Source: Alisma plantago-aquatica (Eukaryota > Streptophyta > Magnoliopsida > Alismatales > Alismataceae). Taken from it: a stretch of 64,000 nucleotides of DNA. Below are positions 47,333-58,149 of the stretch, piece after piece. A model generated the notes under the pieces. It worked only from the letters and a program-made list of their open reading frames with translations. It did no database searches and was not told the DNA's origin. The first letter of the stretch is position 1; each line of letters starts with the position of its first letter. The DNA lies in contig OY856411.1 of assembly GCA_963693085.1 (NCBI GenBank), positions 72,308,501-72,372,500 on the forward strand. The letters run 5' to 3'. Position numbers and translations under genes: made by a program.

Positions 47333-47339
47333 GTGCACT

Positions 47340-47905
47340 TAGATTTATTTACTGGCAATTCAACTTCTTCTTTACTGACTTCCAGTACTTCTTCCTGGGT
47401 GGTTGATACTGGAACTTCTCATCATGACTGGTATGACAAAACTACTTCACTCCATTGACTCATATATTCTGCATTAGTCAGTGACCTTAGCTGATGGATC
47501 TCTACAAAAAGTATTATCCAGTGGATCTATTTCTCTTACCCCTAAAATTAACCTTAGATCTGTACATTATGTGCCTAAATTTCCATTCAATCTTCTGTCT
47601 ATTGCAAAGTTTATTGATACTGGGAAATATAAAAGGATGTTTGGTCCTTCTTGTTTTCTATTACTGGATCTTAAGAGTCCGAGGACTATTGGTGGGGGCC
47701 TAGGAAAGGTGATCTATACTTCTTTCATGGTGCAAGTCTGCCTCATCAAATATTTGATACTATTGCTCATGCTATCCTGTTGAGAGTGTGGCACTACAAA
47801 TGTGGTCATCCTTCTCTGGAGAGTCTGGGAAAGTTAAAACCAAATTTATCACAAGTGTCCTCTTTAGAGTGTCAGTCCTATCAATTTGTAAAACATCATA
47901 GGATG
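47340..47905 (+). pseudogene. Copia-B protease and pre-integrase relic
   Basis: The aspartic protease active site is visible as WVVDTGTSHH near 47398-47427. It is followed by a 100-codon open piece (47481-47783) with LADGS, VHYVPKFPFNLLSI and related signatures. The GAG-pre-integrase zinc-finger segment follows as VWHYKCGHPSLESL...CQSYQFVKHHRMSY, with its H and C residues partly kept. The integrase catalytic core, which should come next, is absent. Confidence 0.75.
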
Positions 47906-47929
47906 TCTTACCGCAATTGAAACATAGGA

Positions 47930-49335
47930 GATTACTGATTTTCCAGCAAGTAAGAATTTTGTGGGATGTAGATGGGTATTCATTGTCAAACATAATCCAT
48001 ATGGTTTCACAGAGAGATTGAAAGATTGACTAGTGGAAGAAGGATATACTGAGACATATGGTGTTGATTTGTTTGAGATCTTCTCACCTGTGACTCGATT
48101 TAATTTTGTGAGGATACTTATCTCTCTGGCTACCACCTTTGCCTGGCCACTTTTTTAGCTCAATGTCAAAAATGCCTTCCTACATGATGATCTACATGAA
48201 GAAGTATACATGGAGCAACCTCCTGGATTTGTTGCTCTAGGGGAGTGTTAGAAGGTGTGTTTGTTGAAGAATGCAACTTATGGTTTGAAGTAGTCTCCTT
48301 GATCTTGGTTTGAAAAGTTTAGTACTATTATGTTACAAAAGGGCTTTTCACATTATGTGACTGATCATTGCTTATTATATTCCAGTTCTTCTACTAGATC
48401 TATTATTCTTGATGTATATGTTGATGAAATCTTTATCATTGGTAGTGACTCTGTTGTCGTATGCAAGGTTAAGGATGGATTGTAGAAGCACTTTCATATG
48501 AAAGATATGGCGAAATTGAGATATTTTCTAGGAATTGAAGTACTTCGCCTTCATATAGGTACTAATTTGTCTCAATGAAAATATGTACTGGATCTACTTC
48601 ATGAAATAGGGATGAGTGTAACCAAGCTTGTGTCTACTCCTATGAACTATCATGTAAAAGAAAATGTTGATGATTCTGATTATTTAAATATAGGGTATTA
48701 TAATAAGATTGTTGGTAAGCTGATATATTTGATAGTATCTCATTCTAACATTTCATTCATTGTAGGAGTGGGGAGTCAGCATAGGATCTCACCAAAGCAC
48801 TCACATTGGACAACAATTTGTCACATTCTTAGGTATCTAAAAGGAGCTCCTGGAAAAGGGATCACAAATTGTTAACATAAAACTCCTCCATCTACTCTGG
48901 TTCTAACTGGCTATGCAGATGCACATTCGGCTAGAATTCTTAATGACATGAGGTCTACACCTAGGTATTGTACTTTTCTAGGAAATCATCCTATCACCTG
49001 GATTAGCAAGAAGCAAAATGTGGTGTCTTGTTCTAGCACGAAAGTTGAGTAAAAAGCAATCACTCATGCTTATTGTGAGTTATAGTGGGTCCAATTTGTG
49101 GTTTCTAAATTGCAAATTCCTTTGATATCTCTGGTAGAGCCCAAATGTTATAATCAAATAGCTATCTATATTGGCAAAAATCCAATTTTCCATGAATGCA
49201 CTGAACATACAAAAGTTTATTGTCATTTTATCATAGATTAAATCAAGAATGGGAAAGTGGTGACTTCTCATGTCAGATTTGAAGACCGACTTGATGATGT
49301 TCTTACAAAGTCACTAGGTCCAACAATGTTTTAGA
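47930..49335 (+). pseudogene. Copia-B reverse transcriptase and RNase H relic
   Basis: The segment reads almost through the Copia RT: GCRWVFIVKHNPYG, then FSPVTRFNFVRIL, LNVKNAFLHDDLHEEVYMEQ, a broken TYGLK-SP-SWFEKF, and an active site YVDE at 48417-48428 where YVDD is expected. RNase H follows: GKLIYLIVSHSNISFIVGV, HWTTICHILRYLKGAPGKGI, GYADAHSA, TPRYCTFLGNHPITWISKKQ. At least eight in-frame stops, several at former Trp or Gln codons, show that it is dead. It begins about 25-40 bp after the pre-integrase relic, so about 1 kb of integrase is deleted. Confidence 0.8.
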
Positions 49336-49389
49336 AAATTAGTTGCAAGCTCAACATACATGATGTACACACTCCATCTTGAGGATGAC

Positions 49390-49554
49390 TATTAATGTTA
49401 GTTGTTTTATATTCTTAATATTTAATTATGTTATTTGTCTTTACTGCTAGACTCTTATGTAAATTTCTCAGATGAGTTGTTAGAAAAGGGAAGTATCATA
49501 TTGCTCCTCTCACATATTGCATTACAACACCCTAATTATATGTTTAGATAGACA
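49390..49554 (+). mobile_element. Copia-B 3' LTR
   Basis: It follows a purine-rich TCTTGAGGATGA tract and aligns with 45720-45878 with moderate divergence; its first bases are TATTAATG in place of TGTTAATA. It ends near GATAGACA. Confidence 0.75.
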
Positions 49555-50350
49555 ATTGAGGATTATCTATGCTTCATAATTTTTGATATCATGATAAACT
49601 ACTTGGATGCTTATATATTTCCTATTCTAGATAATGTACTATGTGTATTAAATATATCAAGAATCGTTCTTTGAACCCTACACTCTCTCTTGTGGGAAAT
49701 TTAATGGCGAGTAATGCTCTAAAGAACTTTGAAAATCCAAAACAATAATGGGGAAAATCACATGCTAAAATAGTTACTATGAAGTCCATTGGTGGACCCA
49801 CCCTACGAGTCCAATGCTGGAAGAAGGGGGAAGCTTTGGAACAAAATGAAAATTTTTGAACCCAAAGAGATTGAAAAAATAGGGTTAAATAATTACCCAG
49901 AAAATGAATGTTCAGATATTTCTAATAATTGTTGAATATTTTTGATATGTTGTTACACTTACATGCTCATATTTTATGGGAGCCACATACATCATATAGT
50001 GGTATATTAATCCACATTTTTACTGTCCATTTTTTAGTAGATTGCATACAATAATGATAAAGATATGAATATTTAGATAAGTGCATCAAAGATCAAAAAT
50101 GTTATTGTCACAAGGAGGATTAGATAGATATAAGAAATAATGTTCTATATCATGTAGTTCTTGCCATTTGAAAATGTAAGTCACTACTTGAGGATCAATT
50201 ATCTACTTTTTTATAAAATAAAGTTATGATTTGGAATTGTTAATCTTTGTGTGATATTTCTTTAGTCTAGAACCTTGAAAAATGAGATAATGACCTACTG
50301 CCCTATGATCTACCTCCAATTGGGGATAATTAGGAGAGGTATTTGTCACA
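49555..50350 (+). mobile_element. Gypsy-B right LTR, second part
   Basis: This continues the alignment to 41470-42270 after the Copia-B insertion; shared words include GATATGTTGTTA, ATAATGATAAAGAT and CTTGCC(C/A)T(C/T)TGAAAAT. It ends near ATTTGTCACA. Confidence 0.55.
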
Positions 50351-50816
50351 CTCATCCTCATTATTTTTGCACAATTTCCTTTAAAATCTATTAGGCATAT
50401 CCATGACTAGAGATGTAAGGAAATAGCCATATTCAATAGGTTAGATTAGTGGTGAAGATGTGACATGGCACATGTCAGTCGTCATGATTTTTCCTTTGAT
50501 ATTCAAACCCCATACTATGATTTTGAATCATATGTAGTTCTATTTTTCATACCTATTATAATGCAAGTCCAAGCTAGTGTTGCAGATGCAACCTTACATA
50601 TTGTTATAAAGATATCCATATAAATTTGGATCTATTATTTAAATTCCCTTTCCTTCAAACAATAGCTATGTTGTAACTCTACGGTTCAAAATGCACAATT
50701 GCATCATTGGTAAACTCCTTCAGACCTATTTGTCTACAGAAGCTTGCAACCTATATCATTGTGCACCCATATTCAAATCTCAATGCACCCATATTTGAAT
50801 ACTTATGACATATGGT
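50351..50816. other. Flank of the CACTA element
   Basis: AT-rich DNA with no gene. The last 90 bp hold CACCCATATTTGAAT-type words like those in 59150-60080, so the CACTA element split an older degenerate repeat. Confidence 0.45.
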
Positions 50817-50819
50817 GTG
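50817..50819. other. CACTA target-site duplication, left
   Basis: GTG before CACTACTACAG, repeated as GTG at 59145-59147. Three bases is the size made by CACTA transposases. Confidence 0.8.
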
Positions 50820-51290
50820 CACTACTACAGAACATACATTTAGCGTCGGTTAATTAAGGGCTTTAGTGTCTGTTTTCAAGTGACACCCAAGTGGGTGCCG
50901 CTAAAGGTGGACACCTTCGGTGTCGGTTCCTAACCGATGCCAAAACGCTTCCCTCCACTGAAAACGTGCCAGAAAATGGACTATAAGTGTCGGTTCTTTA
51001 AGAAAATCGTCACTATAGAATTGTTACAGATGTCAGTTATTATAAGAACCGACGTCAAAACGCTTCCCGTCACCAAAAAATGCACCGGCAAAGGGCCTAT
51101 AGGCGTCAGTTTTGAAAGATAACTGATGCCATATCAACTTAACCGACATCAATTTTTTGCTAATAACTGACGCCATATCCCCTGCCTGCACGGCCGTGGT
51201 TCCTAGCCACATAGACGTTAGTTTTTTGTCAAAACCCGTCGCCATATGTCTTTGGTGTCGGTTATGTACAAATAACCGATGCCTATGTTA
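50820..51290. repeat. Left subterminal stem-loop repeats of CACTA
   Basis: About ten GTCGGTT-type motifs stand in opposed pairs, for example GGTGTCGGTTCCTAACCGATGCC-like arms at about 50918-50940 and GTCGGTT...AACCGATGCC at 51257-51284. Subterminal repeats of this kind are the binding sites of the accessory protein in En/Spm; that role is inferred here. Confidence 0.8.
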
Positions 51291-51689
51291 TGATTTTTTT
51301 TTCATATCAGTTTGTAGGCTTGTTGTATGGTTTATCAGTAGGATGAGAACCTACAATTCAGTTCTGAACTACAGGTTTATGACATCCATTGATATCAGCC
51401 AATAACAGGCCACAAACCTGCAAAATTAAGAAGATGGACAATATTATATATATGTGATTCACATACATGTATAAGTACATTTAATGCATATTATTTTTTC
51501 ATCACACACATGTAGAAACCAGTAGAAACCTGCAGTTCCATTCATTTCATCTCTTTTCACATTCAGACACATGTAGAAATATTTATGTATTGATCATCTT
51601 CACACACATATGACAATTCATAAAAATTCATTCACATTCACACAAAAACAATTATGAGAACAAAGTTATTCTTTATTCATCATTGTTAA
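51291..51689. other. CACTA non-coding segment near left end
   Basis: AT-rich, with repeated ACACATGTAGAAA words near 51510-51575. It probably holds the 3' end of the minus-strand transcript. No gene was found. Confidence 0.4.
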
Positions 51690-52870
51690 TACAATTATAT
51701 CTAAAAATTCCCACTCTTTGTAGGGCTTTTGCCCATTCTTCTCTTACAACATCTAATTCATCTCTCATATAGGGAGCATGTGCATCAAAATAATTTCCAC
51801 CTATGCTGAAGTCAGTAGTTTTAAAGACCTACAAAGAGAATGACATATATATATATAATTAATAATATATAATAAGATTGATATATTTTATATTATCTAA
51901 CGAGACTATGTATAATACCTGTTTTATCTTATTGATTTCCATTACGATATGTTTGATGATTAGGTCCATAAATAGCATCACATAGTAGGCACATGTCAAA
52001 CCATTGTCTTGTGTAGCACACTATAAATTGAAACATACAAAATATTCAAAAATACAAATAAGCACAGTTCACATAAATAATATATACATTGGAGTCAGGA
52101 AATTACTTTCACATTCTCCCAAATTAGTGACAGATCCTTTTTCCTGGGGACCTTTCCTCCATCTTTTTTGTACTCTTGTAAAGCCCTACATATGTTAATG
52201 TAACTCATTAAATTTCATAATTAAATAGTAATATAGTAACAGATGTTAACATATATAAAAACATGAAATATTTCTCACGAGGATAATGGACTTTTAATTG
52301 CATGTCCATATAATGTATCCAACTCATTCCCTGTAGGATCTAGATAATGGACAGTGAATGTCTTGGGAACAAAATAACTAGTAACTCCCAATGCCTACCA
52401 CTATAGGTAAGAAAGTTAAAATTAATAACTCATAATCCACAATAAAAATGTAATTTTCTTAAGTCCAACTTATAAGAAAAGTAAACTTACTCGACATTGA
52501 ATGGAGCTATTATCACCGTCTTCTTATTTTTACCAAAATATTCAAAAGCATCATAGTAGCATGAAGTAACTGAAGAAGGGTCTGTATCTACAAGACTAAT
52601 CAAAGATGGAACCAAAAATCCCACATGGGGAAACCCAAAATATGTACATGTCTTGTGTAAGTGGATACAAACATGTATTACGTAAGCATTAATATATAAG
52701 AAACCAGATCACCATATACAAAATAAGGTATATGGATGTATAAATAAGATCTCACCATATCCACAACTCTATCATATATGTGTTCAACCATTCATAACTA
52801 AACAACTCCAAAATATCTTGTATATATATCTTGTTTTCGTATGATTGACCTGCATTAATACCTACATATG
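51690..52870 (-). pseudogene. CACTA-borne Ulp1-like cysteine protease relic (C48 type)
   Basis: Minus-strand pieces form the Ulp1/SENP fold in order: a YEWLNTYMIELW piece near 52790-52755, AFEYFGKNKKTVIIAPFN near 52555-52500, then HWELLVI with the catalytic His codon at 52391-52393. After it, VHYLDPTGNELD carries the Asp codon (52338-52340). CATQDNGLTCAYYVMLFMD has the oxyanion Gln (52009-52011) and nucleophile Cys (51991-51993), with CA where CG is usual. A C-terminal piece, DELDVVREEWAKAL, lies near 51760-51700. Intron-like gaps separate the pieces. A one-base loss just after HWELLVI shifts the frame before YLDP. The family cleaves SUMO-like modifiers; its job in CACTA elements is unknown. 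All four active-site residues are encoded, but not in one open frame. Confidence 0.75.
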
Positions 52871-53179
52871 CAGAACTTGTATTACGTATGCATTAATACA
52901 TATGCTAAACTTGTATAAATAGATTGTCATTGTATGATTTACCTGCAGCATCCTCCAGAATAGTAACAATTATAGGGAAATTTGTGTCATGTTCGCCGAT
53001 CCATACTGCACACCCCTAAAATTAGGACCTATCAAGGCGTGTAGGTCCCTTAGAAGCCAACTTGGTAGTCGAGGAGGTGGAGGACGAGATGTAGTGGGTC
53101 TCGTCTCTTTGACCTGTATATATAATTTCAGATCAATGGACTCATATACACACACTAACACATTAAAGTAATATAAATT

Positions 53180-53450
53180 TATCATACAATATCAGTATAG
53201 AGGACATCCTCTTCGGGCCACAGTATCACTCTGACTACTGCCTCACCAAGTGTTTCAGCATCTGGGTGTGCATGAGGCAGTGCAAGATCCATCATGTCGG
53301 AGAATACATGTATCATGCTCACATGTACCACACCATCTGGTACTCGATACCCATGAAACGTGCACCCTTTAAGGGGTGGGTAAGCCGACGCCTCTGCAAC
53401 ACTATATTCTTGACTTTTTAGTCGACATGGCTTCGAACCCTACAAATTTA
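53180..53450 (-). pseudogene. DUF8039-like segment of the CACTA second gene
   Basis: The frame reads PCRLKSQEYSVAEASAYPP, then VHVSMIHVFSDMMDLALPHA, then ETLGEAVVRVILWPEEDVLY. This matches the pattern of the small domain that stands before Ulp1 in plant CACTA proteins (C-L near the start, TxGEAV...WP near the end). The family name is from memory and not checked. Confidence 0.5.
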
Positions 53451-53799
53451 CATAAAGAATGTTGTATGCATGTATAGACAAACTTATCATCTTGAACAGA
53501 CTGGCTATTATGTCATAAAAATACTTATAGAGGACGTGCAAGGTGGTGGGTCTATAGGATTACACCCAACCTCTACAGTACGAGCAGTAGGAGAAGAGTA
53601 GACTGCCACAGGTACTGTCTGAGTGGTAGTCTGAGATGCCTGCCACTTGCTAATTGCTTCATAGAGTCTCTGAACAAGTACTTCCTCGACTTTCCTATTA
53701 ATTAACGAATCTACCTATACATGGATAAAAGAAACGCTAGCTTTTGATGATTGAATTCCCTTTCACAATAACATTCTAAAATAAGAGAATAGGTTACCT

Positions 53800-55279
53800 C
53801 AGCTTGTGAAAGTCCTACTTTTGGGACGAGTTTGCGCTGGGATGGCCCAAAGAACACTTTGATGCCCACACCAGCGCATGCACCCCTAATACGCCCAGGA
53901 TGCTCTGGGTTACCCAGAGAAACTGTCAGTTCATCCCTTGTGCCCTGAGGGATGAACTTGCCTTCCTTCCTATGCTCTTGTAGCTCCCTCTAATTACCAT
54001 CAACAAAAAGTAGTAAGTAAACATAACAATAATCAATATCGATCGATTGCTCTAGGAGTTGAATTTTACCATTTCTACAACCACCTCAACAGTTACGGGC
54101 TTCAGTATGTCTCCCTTCTTGTTTTTCCTCCCAGCTATCCACATGGCATGGCGAGGCAGAGGTGCGGGAGTAGTAGTAGAGGACTCTGCAGTCTCCTGAG
54201 TAGCAGTAGGCTGAGCAGACTCAGCCTATTGTCTTTGGCGAACACCTGCATATCCTCTTGGACCCATTGTGTGGTCGTGCACATTCAGTGCACACCTTGC
54301 TCTTTGTGCCTCACGGAGGGCCTAGTTAGTTAGCACATTGATTTGGTTAGTAACACTAAAGGTTAATTTTGAACAGGTGAATACATAAAAATGTATATTA
54401 ATTAAATTGGGAGTGGCACTTAATACCTTGAATTCATCTGTTTTTCTTTGGGTAACAAACGCCTCCCAATGTTTGGGGTCTAGGTAGTTCCATTGTTGTG
54501 TGGCTTTCTTCTGCCTAAATTTATTTTTTAAAGAGAATACAAACAAAAATTATTAGTGTAGAGTTAGTGAAATAGTGATCAATGTCTAGAATTGGAAATC
54601 AATCAAGAACTTCTTATCAACATCGCATATGTAATCTTAGGTGTGATTGGTCCTACAGTTCCTTAGGACCCTCCCATAATGTCGCATCACACATTTATGA
54701 TGCAGTTTTTTTCATCTAGATCAAATATTCTCTACAAATTAAATAGAATTTATATTAACTAGTATCCTAAAAATTAGTAATCTACACAAATAGAATTACA
54801 AATAATAATAACTCATGCATAGTTCCTTCCATATGTGGTCTTTCTTCCCCTTAGGAACTTTATGCTAGGATTCTAGGATAGGACTACAATGGCTGTGTGT
54901 AAGAACCCCAAGATATGAAACAAATGAGTTGTGGTTCACTCCATGTGGATTTCCTGCATGATCGAAATCCACAACCAATTTGGGTCCATTGCCCCTTTGT
55001 TGTATTAACTTGTTCATCATTGTGATGCCCCTCACTTTCTCAATTTTTTTTTGCTGCTCATCAAGTGTTGTAATTTCTTTAGGGGGTACATCACCAACCT
55101 AAAATTTGATAAAAACCATACTTACATGATATAATTATAAATGAACATATAGATAGAAACCTCATGAATATATTCTTAAAACTTACATTGTCAGACAGCG
55201 CAAGCATGTCCTTACCCTCAAGGTGATCATCAACACAATCATCATGGGAATGCTCAGCCATCTGAAAGTTCACATTCAA
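53800..55279 (-). pseudogene. Transposase_24-like (Ptta/En/Spm) segment of the CACTA second gene
   Basis: Exon-like pieces in order: the start MAEHSHDDCVDDHLEGKDML (near 55260), then a piece with DEQQKKIEKVRGI and FVSYLGVLTHSHCSPIL near 55100-54850. Next are YLDPKHWEAFVTQRKTDEFK (54490-54430), ALREAQRARCALNVHDHTMG (54320-54260), and RELQEHRKEGKFIPQGTRDE with PEHPGRIRGACAGVGIKVFF (53990-53830). Two nonsense codons are plain: TAG at 54865-54867, where a Trp is expected before HKVPK, and TAG at 54226-54228 after RQRQ. The family is the accessory or DNA-binding protein of plant CACTA elements. Intron gaps are plausible but not confirmed. Confidence 0.75.
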
Positions 55280-55470
55280 ATTATAAATTTCACATTATAA
55301 AGTAATACTAATTGTAAAGTTCACATTGTAAAGTACACATTCACATTGTAAAGTAATTCACGTTGTAAAGTTCACATTCACATTGTAAAGTAATTCACAT
55401 TGTAAAGTTCACATTCACATTGTAAAGTCCACATTCACATTGTAAAGCTCACATTGTAAAGTTCACATTC
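55262..55470. repeat. Short tandem repeat between the two CACTA gene relics
   Basis: About eleven copies of CACATTGTAAAGTTCA-type units with variable 16-24 bp spacing. It lies between the DUF4216-like frame and the start of the second gene and has no coding sense. Confidence 0.8.
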
Positions 55471-55509
55471 AGAAAAATAAAACATATAAAAATATAAACA
55501 TTCATGCCT

Positions 55510-56624
55510 CTAATATTGTGATCTTTTATCAATTAATAATCCTTCATTGTGATCCCCGCGAACATACAAGTCATTGTGATCCCCAGCTTCAATGTTTGGT
55601 GGTGTTGGCAACCCAACTGAGAATGGATTGGAGTCATCATACTTATCAGAGTACTTTTCTTCATCTATAGGATCTTCAATGAACTGTCTTTTACCATGAA
55701 GAACAACTGACAAATTATCATTTGCAAGATCATCAATATAAAATACTTGTTTCGCCTGTGATTCCAATATGAATGATTCACCCTTCTCTCTAATCTTTTC
55801 AAAGTTCACTAATGTGAAACCCAATTCATCCATATAACTCCTTTGTTGTTGTCAACCCAATTACATTTAAAGAGTGGACTTCTAAAATCTACATAGTCAA
55901 ACTCCCATATGACTTCAATGACACCATAATATGACATTTTAGCTTCACGTGGACTCTTATCCTTTGCACTTGCAAAAAACAATGAAGACGCTTGAAGGGT
56001 CACCTCACTGTTTTGGACGACACTCTTATCATCTTGATGCTTTGTGTAATATGAGATTGGCAGCTTGTTTCCTTCAGGAAGAATTTCTTCCAACAAAGAC
56101 AACAATGACGTGAAGCTTTTGTCGCTCCATCGATTGTTAGATTATAATTTATACAATCTCAACACAACGCTAAGCTTCGTAAACTTACAACCTGTGTATA
56201 ATAGTATCTCAGCATCATGCACAATGTTTCTAAACATGGGAGGTGGATCAGTGTGCTCTACCCCACAACTATCCAACATCGCATCAACGATGTCTACTGG
56301 AACTGGTTCGTTCACATCTACGTCATTGAAGGCAATTTCTTCTTCCACACAAGCACTGCTATCAACATCCACTGATTTCAAGTTTGAAATCTCTCCATGC
56401 GAGTTCCATTCTATATAGCCTTGTACAATCCCATTGTACATGACATGACTTTTGATTTCGTCACCAGTGCTGACTTTCAAGTTGTTAATGCAATGCCTAC
56501 ATGTACAGTAGAACCTATCTCCAGGTTGTTTCCTATGTTCCTCGTCAAATCTAATAAACTGGTCAAGACCAGAAATAAACTCGGGGGTGCAATGATTTGG
56601 AATGGACATCCATGATCTATCCAT
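55510..56624 (-). pseudogene. CACTA TNP2-like transposase relic lacking its catalytic core
   Basis: The frame from ATG at 56624 begins MDRSWMSI and carries the Transposase-associated zinc-binding pattern (FYCTCRHCIN, HVMYNGIVQGYIEWNSHGE), residues about 1-80. It continues through RNIVHDAEILLYTGC and LSVVLRLYKL to a TAA at 56142-56144. Beyond that stop the same frame continues with WSDKSFTSLLSLLEEILPEG. At about 56056-56065 it passes directly into a DUF4216-like part (KHQDDKSVVQNSEV, YYGVIEVIWEFDYVDF, LFKCNWVDNNKGV). A one-base shift near 55830 precedes DELGFTLVNFEKI, and the frame ends at 55510. The Transposase_21 DDE core, normally several hundred residues between these parts, is absent. It cannot act as a transposase. 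Confidence 0.85.
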
Positions 56625-56743
56625 TCTATGATAAAAAAGAAAACAAGTATATATTAGAACAATATTAGGGCCTAGGGTTAAAATATTAGGGTTTATGGTT
56701 AAAACTTTAAGGTTTAAGGTCTTATATATAATTAATGGTTAAA

Positions 56744-57200
56744 ACATCCTCAGTGAGATTAGGTGTTCAAGAACAGTCCCAAACTGGGGACTATCCAAGA
56801 TTTACTCCTAATGAGTAAATCTTGGACGGGTTTCTAAGACAACAAATACATGTACTGTCATTCTTATATATAATAAATTTGTACCACCTATCCCATTCTT
56901 GAACACCTAATCTCACTAGTAAGTGTATAATGTGTATTGGGTTTTCAAGAAAATTTCAGCAACATTTCCCCATTGTTCTCTAAGTACATATGTACTTAGA
57001 GAACAAACGGGGAAATGTTGCTGAAATTTTCTTGAAAACCCAATACACATTATACACTTACATCCTAAGTGAGATTAGGTGTTCAAGAACAGTCCCAAAC
57101 CGGGGACTTTTCCAAGATTTACTCCTAATGAGTAAATCTTGGATGGGTTTCTAGGCCAACAAATACATGTGTTTTCATTCTTAGATATAATAAATGTGTA
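56744..57200. repeat. Nested inverted and direct repeats upstream of the CACTA transposase
   Basis: Two direct copies of about 141 bp (56744-56884 and 57060-57200) flank the arms of a long inverted repeat. The arms run 56894-56989 and 56990-57089, nearly perfect over the inner 70 bp with one unpaired base, and their centre is near 56989. Each direct copy also contains a 33-bp stem-loop (56794-56826 in the first: TCCAAGATTTACT, seven-base loop, complement). Transcription from either side would give a hairpin RNA with arms of about 95 bp. Confidence 0.9.
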
Positions 57201-57201
57201 T

Positions 57202-57334
57202 AAACTACAGGCAACACGGTTAATCCTAATCTATAGAGAATTATTAAATAATAAATCAAGAAATCAATAGTTTCAAACATGCAATAATTCACAATGCAAT
57301 GTTATAAACTACAGGCAACATGGTTAATCCCCAC
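57202..57334 (+). repeat. Direct repeat of ~28 bp
   Basis: ACTACAGGCAACA(C/T)GGTTA recurs at about 57206 and 57307, 101 bp apart. Confidence 0.6.
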
Positions 57335-58149
57335 ACTCTAGTAGACAAACTAATCTTAAATATAGTGATGTATAAGAGATTTAGAAAAACATTTCTTAGG
57401 TAAGAGTAAGATGAAGCTCATTGATAATATAGAAAAGGCCGGGAGGGGTGGGGCTGACCTTGGGCCCTTAGTTGATATTACATCAATGTACTACTGATTT
57501 CCAAGATAGGATAGATGAGACTAGAGTTCATATTAGATGAAAAAAATAACAATTTAGGACAAAGTTCATCACTAATGTCCCAAACTCAACATATATGTAT
57601 AATTAGCATCAAATATAGAAAGGGTAGATTAGAACCCTAATTTACTCAAACATGTATAAAAATTACCCTAACGACAAAAGGGCTAGGAATCTTTACTAGA
57701 CATTATATGTAGCTCTAATCATCATATTTAACATACTACGTTATTATGAACATCCAGATAAGATTGAGATCATACTATGTTATAACCATTGGTTTAATAA
57801 CCCTATTTCCACATGTACATGATTATCAACTTTAAAACCCTATAATTCATTGAAATAATTCTAATTCAATTTAAGATGTTGGGATCACATAATTATATAT
57901 TGACATCAGAATATATAAAAGAATCATAATTAACATGATTAACAACATTCTCATCAAACTAGGGTTTTCTTGAATATCATCTAATATTCGTGTACTAACT
58001 ATACCTTTGTAACAAGAATAATAATAGAGCTTTAAGTATATTTTATTCACAATCTATGTATTTTTCTGATCAAAACCATATACAATATGTCTATAATTGG
58101 ATCTAGCATTCATTTCCTACATTATTGGCAATATTAATGTGAATCTGAC
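57335..58149. other. CACTA leader or intron-like AT-rich segment
   Basis: No coding domain was found. It lies between the GC-rich island and the transposase start on the minus strand and may be a long 5' intron. Confidence 0.4.
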
